A stretch of 64,000 nt of DNA from Atopococcus tabaci DSM 17538 (GCF_000429585.1 NZ_AUCD01000003.1:18896-82895); one strand, 5' to 3'; shown: positions 35,313 through 44,645, numbered from the stretch's first letter. Numbers and translations are program-made. Notes: generated by a model not told the origin, from the letters alone.

Positions 35313-35460
35313 TTTGACCCAAACTCGCGGGTTCATTTTAGTTGAGTTGCGGTCATTTCGCTGTTTGATGCAAACTCGTAAAAAAATTCCGTCTGAGTTG
35401 AGGTCATTCTCCGTTTTGACCCAAACTCATTCTAAAAAACGGGTCGGGTTGCCGTCATTT
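35313..35460. repeat. Three tandem palindromic repeats, family C
   Basis: Three units of about 46 bases recur every 50 bases (35313, 35364 and 35414). Each begins TTTGACCCAAACTC or a close variant and ends GAGTTGCGGTCATT or a close variant; the two ends pair as a hairpin around a variable AT-rich centre. They fill the gap between convergent fruA and the DUF1801 gene. Confidence 0.72.
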
Positions 35461-35826
35461 CCGCCAAAAAGTTGTGGCGTCGGCTTTGTCTTGGATGTTG
35501 AACTCGATGATCTTTTGGAGAAGAGGGTAGTTGACCGGTTTGTCCCAGCTCATCCGGATGAGTTCCTTCGTATAGTCATAGCCCGCCAACTGAATTTCTT
35601 CTTCAAAATGATGGATGCCCGCCTGTTCCGGTGCGACGGCCAAGTGCTTCTTCGACACACTGAAACCAATGATATACGTGTCATGCTCGGTAAACAACGG
35701 CTGGTTCCATTTCACCACAGGGACTAGATTTGGAAAGGTGTCTTTCACCCAAGTCAGTACTTCTTCTGTGCGCTGGCGCTGTTCCGGATGGTCAATACCG
35801 GATAAAAATTCGTTAAATGCGTCCAT
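35455..35826 (-). CDS. DUF1801 / YdhG-like protein
   Basis: A 123-residue protein with MDAFNEFLSGIDHPEQRQRTEEVLTWV, a central VVKWNQPLFTEHDTYIIGFSVSKKHLAV and a C-terminal LIRMSWDKPVNYPLLQKIIEFNI. This is the DUF1801 fold, sometimes annotated as an intracellular iron chaperone (frataxin-like). The iron role is a family suggestion and nothing in the context tests it. Its end overlaps the last family C repeat. Confidence 0.8.
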   Translation of the reverse strand: MDAFNEFLSGIDHPEQRQRTEEVLTWVKDTFPNLVPVVKWNQPLFTEHDTYIIGFSVSKKHLAVAPEQAGIHHFEEEIQLAGYDYTKELIRMSWDKPVNYPLLQKIIEFNIQDKADATTFWRK

Positions 35827-36046
35827 TTGTACACTCCTCCAAATACAATTTTGCAGTTTAACTATACAAAGAAAACACTATGGAATCAATGCATCTTTCT
35901 CCAAAGTGCGCAACGAGAAGCGTTTGCCGCTTACGATTGACCGCTGCTTCCAAGCGTTTCTATTCCTTTATTTTTGCATTCCTGTGTTTAAATGGATTCA
36001 ACTGAAAGAAACTGCTTTCACAAGAATAGAGAACGGAGGGACTGGA

Positions 36047-37134
36047 ATGAAGAAAGTTCTTTCTTGGATGTTGGGATTGGAATTGTGGGTGCTCTGGCGG
36101 GGTGTGGCGGAACGGATGGAACGCAGCCGCCTGAAGGATCAGAAGGCGGCGGTGCAGGTGGCGATACGCTGACAGTATGGGCGTGGGACGCCAACTTCAA
36201 CGTGCCGATCATGGAAAAAGCCGGGCAATATTACACGGAACAAGTGGACGGCGCACCAAACGTGGAAGTCGTGGAGATGGCAAACGAAGACGTGATGCAG
36301 CGGTTGATTTCCGGGTTCACATCCGGAGTGTCGGAAGGACTGCCGGATATCGTCTTGATGGATGACTACGACGCCCAGCGCATGCTGACGGGTTACGAAG
36401 GCAAATTCTCAGAATTGTCTGAGCACATAGACATGAGCCAATTTGCGGATTACAAAGTAGATTTGGTTTCACATAACGACGGGGTATACGTGGTGCCGTT
36501 CGATTCCGGTTCTGCCGGGTTGTACTACCGAACCGATTACCTCGAGCAGGCAGGATATACACAAGAAGACATGCAAGATTTGACGTGGTCCGAATTTGTC
36601 GAAATCGGAAAAGACGTCAAAGAAGCGACGGGCAAATGGTTCCTTGTATTCATTCCGGGACGGGGCACGCATTACATGCAGATGGCGATGCCGGTGGACT
36701 ATTTCTCTCCTGAAGCGGTGGGCGCTGTGACGAGCGGAGATGTTGCTGCAGTCAACTCCGCGATTTGGTATTCGGCAACAATCCGTTCCGCAGAAGACCA
36801 ATCCGGTTTGTGGGCTTACACCAATGTGCCGCAGTTGGAGACAGTGGACAATGCCACACCGTACACGAACCTCGGCGGTGCGAGCTGGTATGTTTGGGAA
36901 GATTCCCCGAATAAAGAAGCCGCCATCGAACTGTTGGAAACCCAATTTGCCGGAAACGAAGAGTTCTATCAAGAAATCTTGGTGGAAAACGGGGCGGTTG
37001 GGACGTACATTCCAGCGCAAGGCGGGGAAGCGTTCCGGTCAGTGATGCAGCAATACATGGATGGGGAAATTTCGTTGGATGACATGATCCAGCAGGCCGA
37101 AGAATACTACAACATGCAAGTTGGTCAGCAATAA
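36047..37134 (+). pseudogene. Sugar ABC transporter substrate-binding protein, frameshifted and internally deleted
   Basis: A family 1 solute-binding lipoprotein. ATG 36047 follows GGAGGG and begins MKKVLSWM, but the lipobox (GIVGALAGC) lies in another frame; one base lost near 36070 (ATG-TTG where ATG-CTTG would fit) restores the join. The body then reads through to 37134 (TLTVWAWDANFNVPIMEKAG, FIPGRGTHYMQMAM, VTSGDVAAVNSAIW, LGGASWYVWED). Compared with the usual family pattern about 50 residues are missing after MQMAM and perhaps 40 more near EAFRSVM. The gene is probably inactive; a sequencing error could explain the frameshift but not the deletions. Confidence 0.72.
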
Positions 37135-37213
37135 CAAAGCAGTGGAAAGACGGTTGTTTCCCACTTGGCGATGACCGTCTTTTCGTTTTCTTTGCAGTTT
37201 GGAGGGATTCTCA

Positions 37214-38103
37214 TGAAGAAGTTACAGCAATCAGTCAAACGTTCCAGGAAAGACAACCGCGAAGTCTGGAAGTTTACGATCTTTTCCATCTTGTTGAGCA
37301 GTGTGTTCCTGTTGTACCGATTATTTATTCCATCTATCTCTCGCTGCACAGCATGCAGGGATTGAACAGTACGTTTGTGGGGCTGGGAAACTACGTGCGG
37401 ATGCTGCAGGACCCCGTGTTCCGGCAGGCCCTGTTCAACAACTTTCTTTTTTTGATTTTCCAAGTGCCGATCATGTTGGTTCTGGGGTTGATTCTGGCGT
37501 TTATTTTGAATTCGCCGCGGTTGAAAGGCCGGACGTTCTTTTTGCCTGGCACTTTTCCTGCCGAGCGTGACGTCGTTGGTCTCTTATGCGGTGTTGTTCC
37601 GGATGATGTTTCAAATCGGCGGGGTGGTCAATGATTTTTTGATGCCCATCGGGATTCTCGATTTTTCAATCGACTGGCTGAACAGTACCTTTTGGGCCCG
37701 GGTATTGGTCGTAGTCGCGCTTTGTTGGCGATGGACTGGTTATAACATGATTTTCTACTTGGCGGGTCTGCAAAACATTTCCAAAGACACCTTGGAAGCC
37801 GCGCAAATCGACGGTGCTTCGCCTGCACAGACCTTGTTTCAGGTCGTCATTCCGCAATTGAAGCCGGTAATTTTGTTTACCTCCATCACCTCCACCATCG
37901 GAACGTTGCAGCTCTTCGATGAGGTGGTCAACTTGACGGGAGGCGGGCCGGCAAATGCGACATTGACGGCGGCGCAATTGATCTATAAACATTCGTTTGT
38001 GTTCACGTCCAACTTCGGCTATTCCGCCACCCTTTCATGGGCGTTGGTTGTGATCGTGGCCCTGTTGTCCGTGATACAGATGAAAGTCACCAATCGAAGA
38101 TAG
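37214..38103 (+). pseudogene. Sugar ABC transporter permease 1, two frameshifts
   Basis: A MalF-type permease split over three frames. ATG 37214 follows GGAGGG and reads to about 37310, where a missing G (CTGTTG-TACCG) shifts the frame; the second part reads YSLHSMQGLNSTFVGLGNY-like sequence to about 37552, where an extra T in TTGCCTGGCACT shifts it again. The last part has the EAA loop (LEAAQIDGASPAQTLFQVVIPQLKP) and ends at 38103. Both changes are single bases, so the losses could be recent or sequencing errors. Confidence 0.75.
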
Positions 38104-38115
38104 GAGGGAACCGAC

Positions 38116-38931
38116 ATGAAACGACCGATTCTAAACATAGCGAAGTACACATTTTTAATTCTCTGCACCATCATCTCTGTTTTCCCGTTCTATTGGATGA
38201 TTGTAGGGGCCACGAATACATCAAACGACATCGTCTCAGGAAAATTGACGTTCGGTTCCCATTTTCTGGAAAACTGGCAGAATTTGTTCGGCAATTACGA
38301 TATGATGCGTATCTTGGGCAACTCGTTGAAAGTGTCGTTGACGACGGTGGTATTAAGCGTGCTGGTCACCTCATTGGCAGGACATGGATTTGAAAAATTC
38401 CGGACGCGCAAAAGTGAAATCATCTACGCCATATTGTTGCTGTTTATGATGATTCCGTTCGCGGCGCTCGTGGTGCCGCTGTTCCGGATGCTGGCCAGAT
38501 TCACGTTAATCAACACGCACATCGCGATTATCCTCCCGTTTGTCTCGAACATCTTTTTGATTTTCTTGTTCCGTCAAAGCTTTAAGTCCTTTCCAGATGA
38601 AATCGTCGATTCTGCCCGGATGGAAGGCGCCGGAAGTTACACCATCTTTTTCCGGATCGTGTTTCCGATGATGAAATCGACGTTTGCAGCGGCGGCCATC
38701 TATTCCTTCATGAACTCATGGAACAGTTTCCTGCTGCCGTTGGTGGTGCTGCAGATGGAAGACCGGTACACCGTGACGCTGTTGATTTCCAGTTTGACGA
38801 CGGCTTCTTATGTGACCGACTACGGCGTGCAGATGGTGGCCATCGTCATCAGCACCATTCCGACCCTGTTGTTGTTCTTGTTTATGCAACGCCATTTCGT
38901 GGCCGGCATGACCGGATCCATCAAAGCGTAA
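38116..38931 (+). CDS. Sugar ABC transporter permease 2
   Basis: An intact 271-residue MalG-type permease with six membrane segments and the EAA loop EIVDSARMEGAGSYTIFFRIVFP. It follows the broken permease gene by 12 bases with an AGGAGG site. No ATPase gene is present here; such transporters often use a shared MsmX-type ATPase. With both partners damaged it is probably no longer functional, unless it pairs with another system. Confidence 0.85.
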   Translation: MKRPILNIAKYTFLILCTIISVFPFYWMIVGATNTSNDIVSGKLTFGSHFLENWQNLFGNYDMMRILGNSLKVSLTTVVLSVLVTSLAGHGFEKFRTRKSEIIYAILLLFMMIPFAALVVPLFRMLARFTLINTHIAIILPFVSNIFLIFLFRQSFKSFPDEIVDSARMEGAGSYTIFFRIVFPMMKSTFAAAAIYSFMNSWNSFLLPLVVLQMEDRYTVTLLISSLTTASYVTDYGVQMVAIVISTIPTLLLFLFMQRHFVAGMTGSIKA

Positions 38932-38941
38932 ACACTTCCTG

Positions 38942-38971
38942 AACCAGCCGGATGAATCGGCTGGTTTTTTT
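38942..38971 (+). terminator. Rho-independent terminator
   Basis: AACCAGCCG and its complement around a 7-base loop, with seven Ts, end the sugar ABC operon. Confidence 0.9.
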
Positions 38972-39047
38972 GCGTCCAATTATAAGGTTTTTCGGTGCAA
39001 TTCCTCCTTCACTGGTGTAAGCTAGAGGAAAAGAAGGAGGCAAACGT

Positions 39048-40385
39048 ATGAGTTCATTGATCAAAGACGCACACAAAATGGCGAGCGTTGAAAGTTTGAA
39101 AGAAATCATCGCGATTCCATCTGTGCTGGACGAAAACGACACGTCCGGCAAACCGTTCGGGAAAGCCATCGACGACAGCTTGAAAGCCACACTAAAAATT
39201 TGTGAGGAGCTGGGAATGTCGACCTTTTATGAACCGAACGGCTATTATGGTTACGCCGATTACGGAGAAGGCGAAGAATTGGTAGGGATTTTATGCCACT
39301 TGGACGTCGTGCCGGCAGGAGACGTCTCCAGATGGGAAACCAATCCGTTTGAAGGAGTGGTGAAAGACGGCGTCATTTACGGACGCGGCACGCAGGATGA
39401 CAAAGGCCCGACGATTGCGGCTTTGTATGCCTTCAAAGCGGTGGTGGACGCAGGGTACACCTTCAACAAACGCATCCGCTTCATTTTCGGTACGGACGAA
39501 GAAAGTTACTGGCGCGGCATCGATGCATACAAACAACAGGAAGAAGAACCGCACTTCGGTTTTGTTCCGGACGGCACTTTCCCGTTGACGTACGCTGAAA
39601 AAGGACTGTGGCAGGCACGCTTGGTCGGTCCGGGAAGCGACACGTTGAAGTTGAACGTCGGCGGCGCACCGAACGTTGTGCCAGGACAAGCCAGCTACAG
39701 CGGGGAAGACGCAGAAGCGGTATCCGCCACGTTGCTTGAAATGGGCGCCGAATCCCAATTGGAAGGCCAGACCGTCACAGTTTACGGGAAATCGGTCCAT
39801 GCCAGTGTCGCTGGAACCGGTGTGAATGCCGTGATAGAATTGGCTCAAGCATTGGCCAAACACCACGACGAACCGGCATTGACCTTCTTGACACAATCCA
39901 TCGGCAGCGAAGCCAACGGAGAAAGCCTCTTCGGCGAAGTGAAAGATGAAGTGTCCGGGCAGATGACCTTGAACGTCGGCAGCATCGAGATCGATGAAAA
40001 CAAAACCGAAATCGTCATCGACATGCGGATTCCGGTCACGGCCAGCCAGGAAGAGTTGGAAGCTGTCATGAGAGAGAAAGCAGGGGAATTCGGCCTGCAC
40101 TATTACTTGGATGACGAAATTCCTTCGTTGTATGTACCGAAAGACAGCGAACTGGTCACCAAACTGTTGGACATTTACCGGGAAAAAACCGGCGACATGA
40201 CCGAACCATATGTCAGCGGCGGAGCCACCTATGCAAGAAAATTGAGAAACATGGTCGCGTACGGCGCCCGTTTCCCGAACACACCGAGCTTGGCCCACCA
40301 AGAAAATGAAGGCGTCGAGTTGGAAAAACTGTATGACGCCATGGACGTCTATGCAGATACAATCGTCGAATTGTGCTGCAAATAA
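39048..40385 (+). CDS. pepV: M20 dipeptidase (PepV type)
   Basis: A 445-residue zinc dipeptidase that splits dipeptides and some beta-Ala dipeptides in the cytoplasm. M20 motifs: GILCHLDVVPAG, VIYGRGTQDDKGP, FGTDEESYWRG, FVPDGTFPLTYAEKG and a C-terminal GGATYARKL...HQENE. The large lid domain inserted after residue 180 is typical of PepV of lactic acid bacteria. It is monocistronic. Confidence 0.9.
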   Translation: MSSLIKDAHKMASVESLKEIIAIPSVLDENDTSGKPFGKAIDDSLKATLKICEELGMSTFYEPNGYYGYADYGEGEELVGILCHLDVVPAGDVSRWETNPFEGVVKDGVIYGRGTQDDKGPTIAALYAFKAVVDAGYTFNKRIRFIFGTDEESYWRGIDAYKQQEEEPHFGFVPDGTFPLTYAEKGLWQARLVGPGSDTLKLNVGGAPNVVPGQASYSGEDAEAVSATLLEMGAESQLEGQTVTVYGKSVHASVAGTGVNAVIELAQALAKHHDEPALTFLTQSIGSEANGESLFGEVKDEVSGQMTLNVGSIEIDENKTEIVIDMRIPVTASQEELEAVMREKAGEFGLHYYLDDEIPSLYVPKDSELVTKLLDIYREKTGDMTEPYVSGGATYARKLRNMVAYGARFPNTPSLAHQENEGVELEKLYDAMDVYADTIVELCCK

Positions 40386-40394
40386 GCAGAAAAG

Positions 40395-40429
40395 GAAACC
40401 TTCTCTTATTAAGGGAAGGTTTTTTTTCA
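40395..40429 (+). terminator. Rho-independent terminator
   Basis: AAACCTTC and GAAGGTTT arms and eight Ts follow pepV. Confidence 0.75.
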
Positions 40430-40437
40430 ATTCCTCT

Positions 40438-40465
40438 TTGTAATCGCATTTGAAAGCGCTATAAT
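40438..40465 (+). promoter_or_regulatory. Sigma-A promoter with cre box over the -10
   Basis: TTGTAA at 40438-40443 and TATAAT at 40460-40465 have a 16-base spacer. TGAAAGCGCTATAA at 40451-40464 matches 13 of 14 cre positions and covers the -10, so CcpA should repress the DUF871-PTS pair. Confidence 0.7.
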
Positions 40466-40505
40466 TAATGCAAGAACCAATAAAATATGCATAGGAGTGG
40501 ATTGC

Positions 40506-41606
40506 GTGAAACGATTAGGTGTGTCGATTTATCCGTCAAAAAGCCGATTTGAAGAGGACAAAGCGTATCTCGATTTGGCCCACGAGTATGGCTTCACCCG
40601 TATTTTTACCAGTTTGTTGGAAATAGAAGGCGACAGCTCGGAAGTTATCGCCAAATACAAACGCATCATTGAGTACGGCAATTCGCTTGGGATGGAAACG
40701 ATTCTGGATATCAACCCGCGCCTGTTTGGTCAACTCGACATCAGTTACGACGACTTGAGTTTTTTCCATTCGCTGGGCGCTTCGGGCATCCGGCTCGACC
40801 TCGGGTTTTCCGGAGCGGAAGAGGCGCTGATGACGAAAAATGAATACGGTTTGATCATCGAAGTCAACATGAGCAGCGGCACGAAGTACATCGATAATGT
40901 GATGAGCTACCTTCCGGAAAAAGAAAAACTGTGGGCGTCCCACAACTTTTATCCGCAGCGCTACACCGGTTTGGCCCAGGACCACTTCGAGGAGACGACG
41001 GCTCAATACAACCGTTATCGTTTGAATACTGCCGTGTTTGTCACCTCTCAAGTGGGCGAGCTGGGACCGTGGCCGGTGCAAACAGGTTTGTGTACGCTCG
41101 AGTCTCACCGTACCCTGCCGATCGAACTGCAAGTGGCACACTACAAAATGATGGACACCATTGATGATGTGTTGATCGGGAACGCGTATGCCAGCGAAGA
41201 AGGACTGCGCCGGATGAGCGACGTCTTCCACAGTCCGCATCATTTGCTTCCGGTGGAATTTTCGGAAGAAGCCACCGAGTTGGAGCGCAAGGTGATTTTG
41301 GACGAGCTGCACAACTACCGGGGCGACCGGTCGGAGTATATGATCCGCTCCACCCAGACACGCGTGAAATACAAAGAAGAAGCATTCCCTGTCCACCGCA
41401 CGGGACCTTTGGAGAAAGGAGCAGTGATAATCGGAAACGACGATTTCGGGCAATACAAAGGCGAAACGCAAATTGCCCTTCGCGAAATGGAAGACGATGG
41501 CACTCGAAATGTCGTAGGAAAGATAAAAGACGATGCATTGTTTTTATTGGATTGCTTGCAGCCTTGGTCTAGTTTCAAATTCGTAGAGCGTGAAGGAAAT
41601 AAATGA
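40506..41606 (+). CDS. DUF871 (MupG-like) protein linked to a cellobiose-class PTS
   Basis: A 366-residue paralogue of the mupG product at 23048. GTG 40506 is chosen for AGGAGTGG at normal spacing. Shared landmarks: RLGVSIYPSKSR, FTRIFTSLLEIEG, GIRLDLGFSG, ASHNFYPQRYTGL and a C-terminal GQYKGETQIALREM. It is likely a phospho-glycosidase acting on a sugar phosphate made by the PTS. The adjacent gene is a CelB-type IIC rather than MurP, so its substrate may be a different disaccharide. Confidence 0.82.
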   Translation: MKRLGVSIYPSKSRFEEDKAYLDLAHEYGFTRIFTSLLEIEGDSSEVIAKYKRIIEYGNSLGMETILDINPRLFGQLDISYDDLSFFHSLGASGIRLDLGFSGAEEALMTKNEYGLIIEVNMSSGTKYIDNVMSYLPEKEKLWASHNFYPQRYTGLAQDHFEETTAQYNRYRLNTAVFVTSQVGELGPWPVQTGLCTLESHRTLPIELQVAHYKMMDTIDDVLIGNAYASEEGLRRMSDVFHSPHHLLPVEFSEEATELERKVILDELHNYRGDRSEYMIRSTQTRVKYKEEAFPVHRTGPLEKGAVIIGNDDFGQYKGETQIALREMEDDGTRNVVGKIKDDALFLLDCLQPWSSFKFVEREGNK

Positions 41607-41629
41607 AGCAGCCTTAGGAGGAATGGACA

Positions 41630-42934
41630 ATGATAGAAACGTTGGAAAGATACGCGGGTAGAATCGCTGCTCAACGTCACTTGCAGTCACTCAGGGACGG
41701 GATTGTTCTGGCGATGCCGCTCATCATCATCGGTTCCATCTTTTTGATTTTAGGGAACTTGCCAATCCAAGGGTATCCAGAAATGTTGGCTGAATATGGC
41801 ATCAACGAATGGATCAATAAGATTGTCAACGCAACGTTCGGACTCATGGCGTTGGCGGCGGTATTCGGCATGAGCCGCAGCTTAGCCAATTATTATCATA
41901 CGGATGGCACGTCTGCTGGTATCCTGGCTATTGCCGCCTATATATTGGTATCTCCGGATTTGGTCAGCGAAACCGGAGCTGGAGTGAACTATACTTACCT
42001 TGGCAGCAGCGGGCTGTTCGTGGCCATTGTCGTGGGCTTAAGTTCCGCAGAGATTTTCCGTTTCTTTGTGCAAAAAAATTGGGTGATTAAAATGCCGGAT
42101 GGCGTTCCACCGGCTGTCAGTCAATCTTTTGCGGCGTTGCTGCCGGGGCTGATGGTCATCCTATTCTGGTCGGCCATCTATATTATTTTGCAAATTTCTG
42201 GAATTGAAAACATTCACGATGTGTTGACCAACACATTAGGCCGGCCGCTAAGCGCCGTGGGCAGCAGCATCTGGGGAACACTTTTGATGGTAGGGTTCAA
42301 TTCCCTGTTTTGGTTTATCGGAATCCATGGAGCCAATACCACAAACCCAATTATTCAGCCGATTTGGCTTCAAAACACAGATGCGAACCGTCTGGCATTT
42401 CAAGCGGGAGAGGAACTGCCGCACATTATTACCAATGAATTTATGATGAACTTTGTCTGGATCGGCGGAGGCGGGGCAACCATTGGATTGGTAATCTGCT
42501 TGTTCTTTTTCGTCAGGAGCCAGCAAAACAAAGCAATGGGGAAGCTGTCCTTCTTACCAGGACTTTTCAATATCAATGAACCAGTCATGTTCGGACTCCC
42601 GGTGGTTTTGAACTTCAAAATGTTGGTTCCGTTCATTCTTTCTCCTATGGCCAACGCCTTGATCACCTATTTCGCGATGGCTTCAGGGCTGGTAGCCAAG
42701 CCGGCGGGAATTGTGGTTCCGTGGACGATGCCGCCAATCATCAGTGGGTACTTGGCAACAGGCGGGCAGAACAGTGGTGCAGTCATTCAAATCGTCACGG
42801 TGGCGGTGTCCACATTGATTTACTACCCGTTCGTCCGCAGCTTGGATAAAGATAAATTAAGAGTGGAAGAGGAAGAGCGCGCAAGCAGAGAAAAAGATCA
42901 TTACACCCAACAGATGCAGCAACCGCAAGCATAA
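41630..42934 (+). CDS. PTS cellobiose/lactose-family EIIC
   Basis: A 434-residue membrane component with about ten segments. Signatures of the CelB class are present: LRDGIVLAMPLIIIGSIFLIL at the N-terminus, WFIGIHGANTTNPIIQPIW, and FNINEPVMFGLPVVLN with its substrate-binding Asn-Glu pair. No IIA or IIB is encoded here, so it needs partners from elsewhere. It starts 23 bases after the DUF871 gene, in the same operon. Confidence 0.88.
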   Translation: MIETLERYAGRIAAQRHLQSLRDGIVLAMPLIIIGSIFLILGNLPIQGYPEMLAEYGINEWINKIVNATFGLMALAAVFGMSRSLANYYHTDGTSAGILAIAAYILVSPDLVSETGAGVNYTYLGSSGLFVAIVVGLSSAEIFRFFVQKNWVIKMPDGVPPAVSQSFAALLPGLMVILFWSAIYIILQISGIENIHDVLTNTLGRPLSAVGSSIWGTLLMVGFNSLFWFIGIHGANTTNPIIQPIWLQNTDANRLAFQAGEELPHIITNEFMMNFVWIGGGGATIGLVICLFFFVRSQQNKAMGKLSFLPGLFNINEPVMFGLPVVLNFKMLVPFILSPMANALITYFAMASGLVAKPAGIVVPWTMPPIISGYLATGGQNSGAVIQIVTVAVSTLIYYPFVRSLDKDKLRVEEEERASREKDHYTQQMQQPQA

Positions 42935-42960
42935 ATCAAATGTCGCGACTGATGGGAATA

Positions 42961-42995
42961 AAGGGACCGGCTTCTTTGACAGCCGGTCTCTTTTC
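42961..42995 (+). terminator. Rho-independent terminator
   Basis: GGGACCGGCT and AGCCGGTCTC arms with TTTT follow the EIIC gene. Confidence 0.82.
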
Positions 42996-43016
42996 GATTG
43001 AAAAAAGTTTCTTCCA

Positions 43017-43046
43017 TTGAAAAGGGTACCCCCGGACCGATATAGT
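43017..43046 (+). promoter_or_regulatory. Sigma-A promoter for the monooxygenase gene
   Basis: TTGAAA at 43017-43022 and TATAGT at 43041-43046 have an 18-base spacer. Confidence 0.6.
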
Positions 43047-43079
43047 AGAAGTAGACATTTATGGAGGGAAGGGAAGCAG

Positions 43080-44075
43080 ATGAGATTAAGCGTATTGGAT
43101 CAAGCCCCAATCACCCGAGGCAACACCGGGCAGGGTGCGTTGGAAAAAGCGGTGGAACTGGCCCAGGTGACAGAAGAACTGGGGTACTACCGATTGTGGA
43201 TGGCGGAACACCATGGAAGCGACGCTTTTGCCAGTTCCGCACCGGAAATTGTGACGGCTTATTTGGCCGCCAAAACAGAAAAAATCCGACTCGGGACAGG
43301 CGGTACGATGATGATGCACTATTCGCCGTTGAAAATGGCGGAAGTCTTCAAAACGTTGAGTGCGCTGGCACCAGGCCGTATCGATTACGGTGTGGGACGC
43401 GCACCGGGAGGAGACCACAATGCCATTTATGCCTTGTCCCAAGGCGCCACTCCTGAATTGGATCATTTGTATGAAAAACTGGATGTGGCGTTGGAGTTGA
43501 TCAAAGACGAAGTGCCGGACGACCCGTTGTACAACAAAACGATTGCGTCGCCTGAAGGAATCCAACTCCCTGAAGCCTGGTTGTTGGGCTCCAGCGGAAA
43601 CAGCGCCATCCAAGCGGGCAGAATGGGGTTGGGGTATTCCTTTGCCCAGTTCTTCATGCTGGGAGCGATGCGCAAAGAGATTTTTGAATTGTACCGGTCG
43701 AATTTCCAGCCTTCTGAATTTATGGAAAAACCGGAAATCAGCGTGGCGTATTTGGTGACGGTGGCGGAAACAAAAGAAGAAGCGGAATTCCAAGCCAAAC
43801 CGCAGGACATCGCGCGCATTCATTTAGCGCAAGGACGGATGGAGCCACTTATGACCCCGGAAGAAGCGCAGGAATACCCGTTGACCGAAGCCGAAAAAGT
43901 CGGCATCCAACAAAACCGGGAAATCCACTTGGTCGGGACGGCGAAAGAGGTCGCAGACAAACTGCGTCAAGACCAAGAAGTCTACGGTTTCCAAGAAGCG
44001 ATGATCTGCAGCATCGCGCACTCGCAGGAACAACGATTGAATACCTACAAATTGCTGGCAAAAGAATTGCTGTAA
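43080..44075 (+). CDS. Luciferase-like flavin-dependent monooxygenase
   Basis: A 331-residue TIM-barrel protein of the bacterial luciferase family, single-component alkanal monooxygenase-like group. MRLSVLDQAPITRG, YRLWMAEHHGSDAFASSAPEI, LGTGGTMMMHYSPLKMAEVFKTL and PGRIDYGVGRAPGGD are family signatures. It would use FMN or F420; FMN is likely in this type of host. The physiological substrate of this group is unknown. It is monocistronic. Confidence 0.88.
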   Translation: MRLSVLDQAPITRGNTGQGALEKAVELAQVTEELGYYRLWMAEHHGSDAFASSAPEIVTAYLAAKTEKIRLGTGGTMMMHYSPLKMAEVFKTLSALAPGRIDYGVGRAPGGDHNAIYALSQGATPELDHLYEKLDVALELIKDEVPDDPLYNKTIASPEGIQLPEAWLLGSSGNSAIQAGRMGLGYSFAQFFMLGAMRKEIFELYRSNFQPSEFMEKPEISVAYLVTVAETKEEAEFQAKPQDIARIHLAQGRMEPLMTPEEAQEYPLTEAEKVGIQQNREIHLVGTAKEVADKLRQDQEVYGFQEAMICSIAHSQEQRLNTYKLLAKELL

Positions 44076-44108
44076 GCCGGCAGAACAAATCAGCTCGAAT
44101 TCACTGAT

Positions 44109-44142
44109 GCGGCGGTCTCTTTTCACAGAGGCCGCTTTTTTA
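44109..44142 (+). terminator. Rho-independent terminator
   Basis: GCGGC and GCCGC outer arms with TCTC/GAG inner pairs and a T run follow the monooxygenase gene. Confidence 0.65.
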
Positions 44143-44153
44143 TTTTTTCTTCG

Positions 44154-44191
44154 GATGTAGACTCAACTTTTTTCGGCGGTGAGTCTACATC
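44154..44191. repeat. Perfect 12-bp inverted repeat
   Basis: GATGTAGACTCA at 44154-44165 and its exact complement at 44180-44191 enclose 14 bases. There is no T run, so it is not a normal terminator. It lies in the gap of about 250 bases after the monooxygenase gene. Confidence 0.6.
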
Positions 44192-44325
44192 AGACAGCTG
44201 TTCAATGACAGCTCAAACGAAAAAATGATTCCAGTCGTCATTCTTTTTTTCTACCCAGAGCTTCACAAGTAAATTTTCTGTCTTCTTTTAGTAAAGGTTT
44301 CAATAAATGATTAACGAAACAACAG

Positions 44326-44613
44326 GTGTTTCCGAAACCGATCGAAGTGCAGGAACGAGAAGCGGTTGAAGGCATCGTCCAATTGGTAGAAGAAGCGAAA
44401 TTAGAAGCGGAAGAAACATTGGATACGGTCGCTTTCCGGTCAAGCATTTACAGTGACACGGGGATGCAGGAAATCCATACATACAACTTGGTGACGGATA
44501 TGATTTTAACCGGCAGCCAGTATTTATACGATATCTATTTGTACATCCCGGAAGAACCGGAAGAGACATTTGAAGCCGATCTGGCTCTGGCTGTTCCGGA
44601 AGCACTGGAGTAA
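44326..44613 (+). pseudogene. Remnant of an acidic protein (5' truncated frame)
   Basis: An open frame of 95 residues whose first start codon is a GTG with no ribosome site; an in-frame stop lies five codons earlier. The coding character is good (Glu-rich VQLVEEAKLEAEETLDTV, then a beta-rich NLVTDMILTGSQYLYDIYLYI and an acidic end), which suggests the C-terminal part of a former exported protein that lost its N-terminus. No family is recognised. It may simply be an unusual small gene. Confidence 0.4.
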
Positions 44614-44645
44614 TCAAAGAAAAACGAACAGTGCCCCCAAATAAA

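Noticed and set aside
35313..35460. A short CRISPR array
   Set aside because: There are only three units, the repeats are hairpins with complementary ends rather than one repeat plus unique spacers, and no cas gene is nearby.
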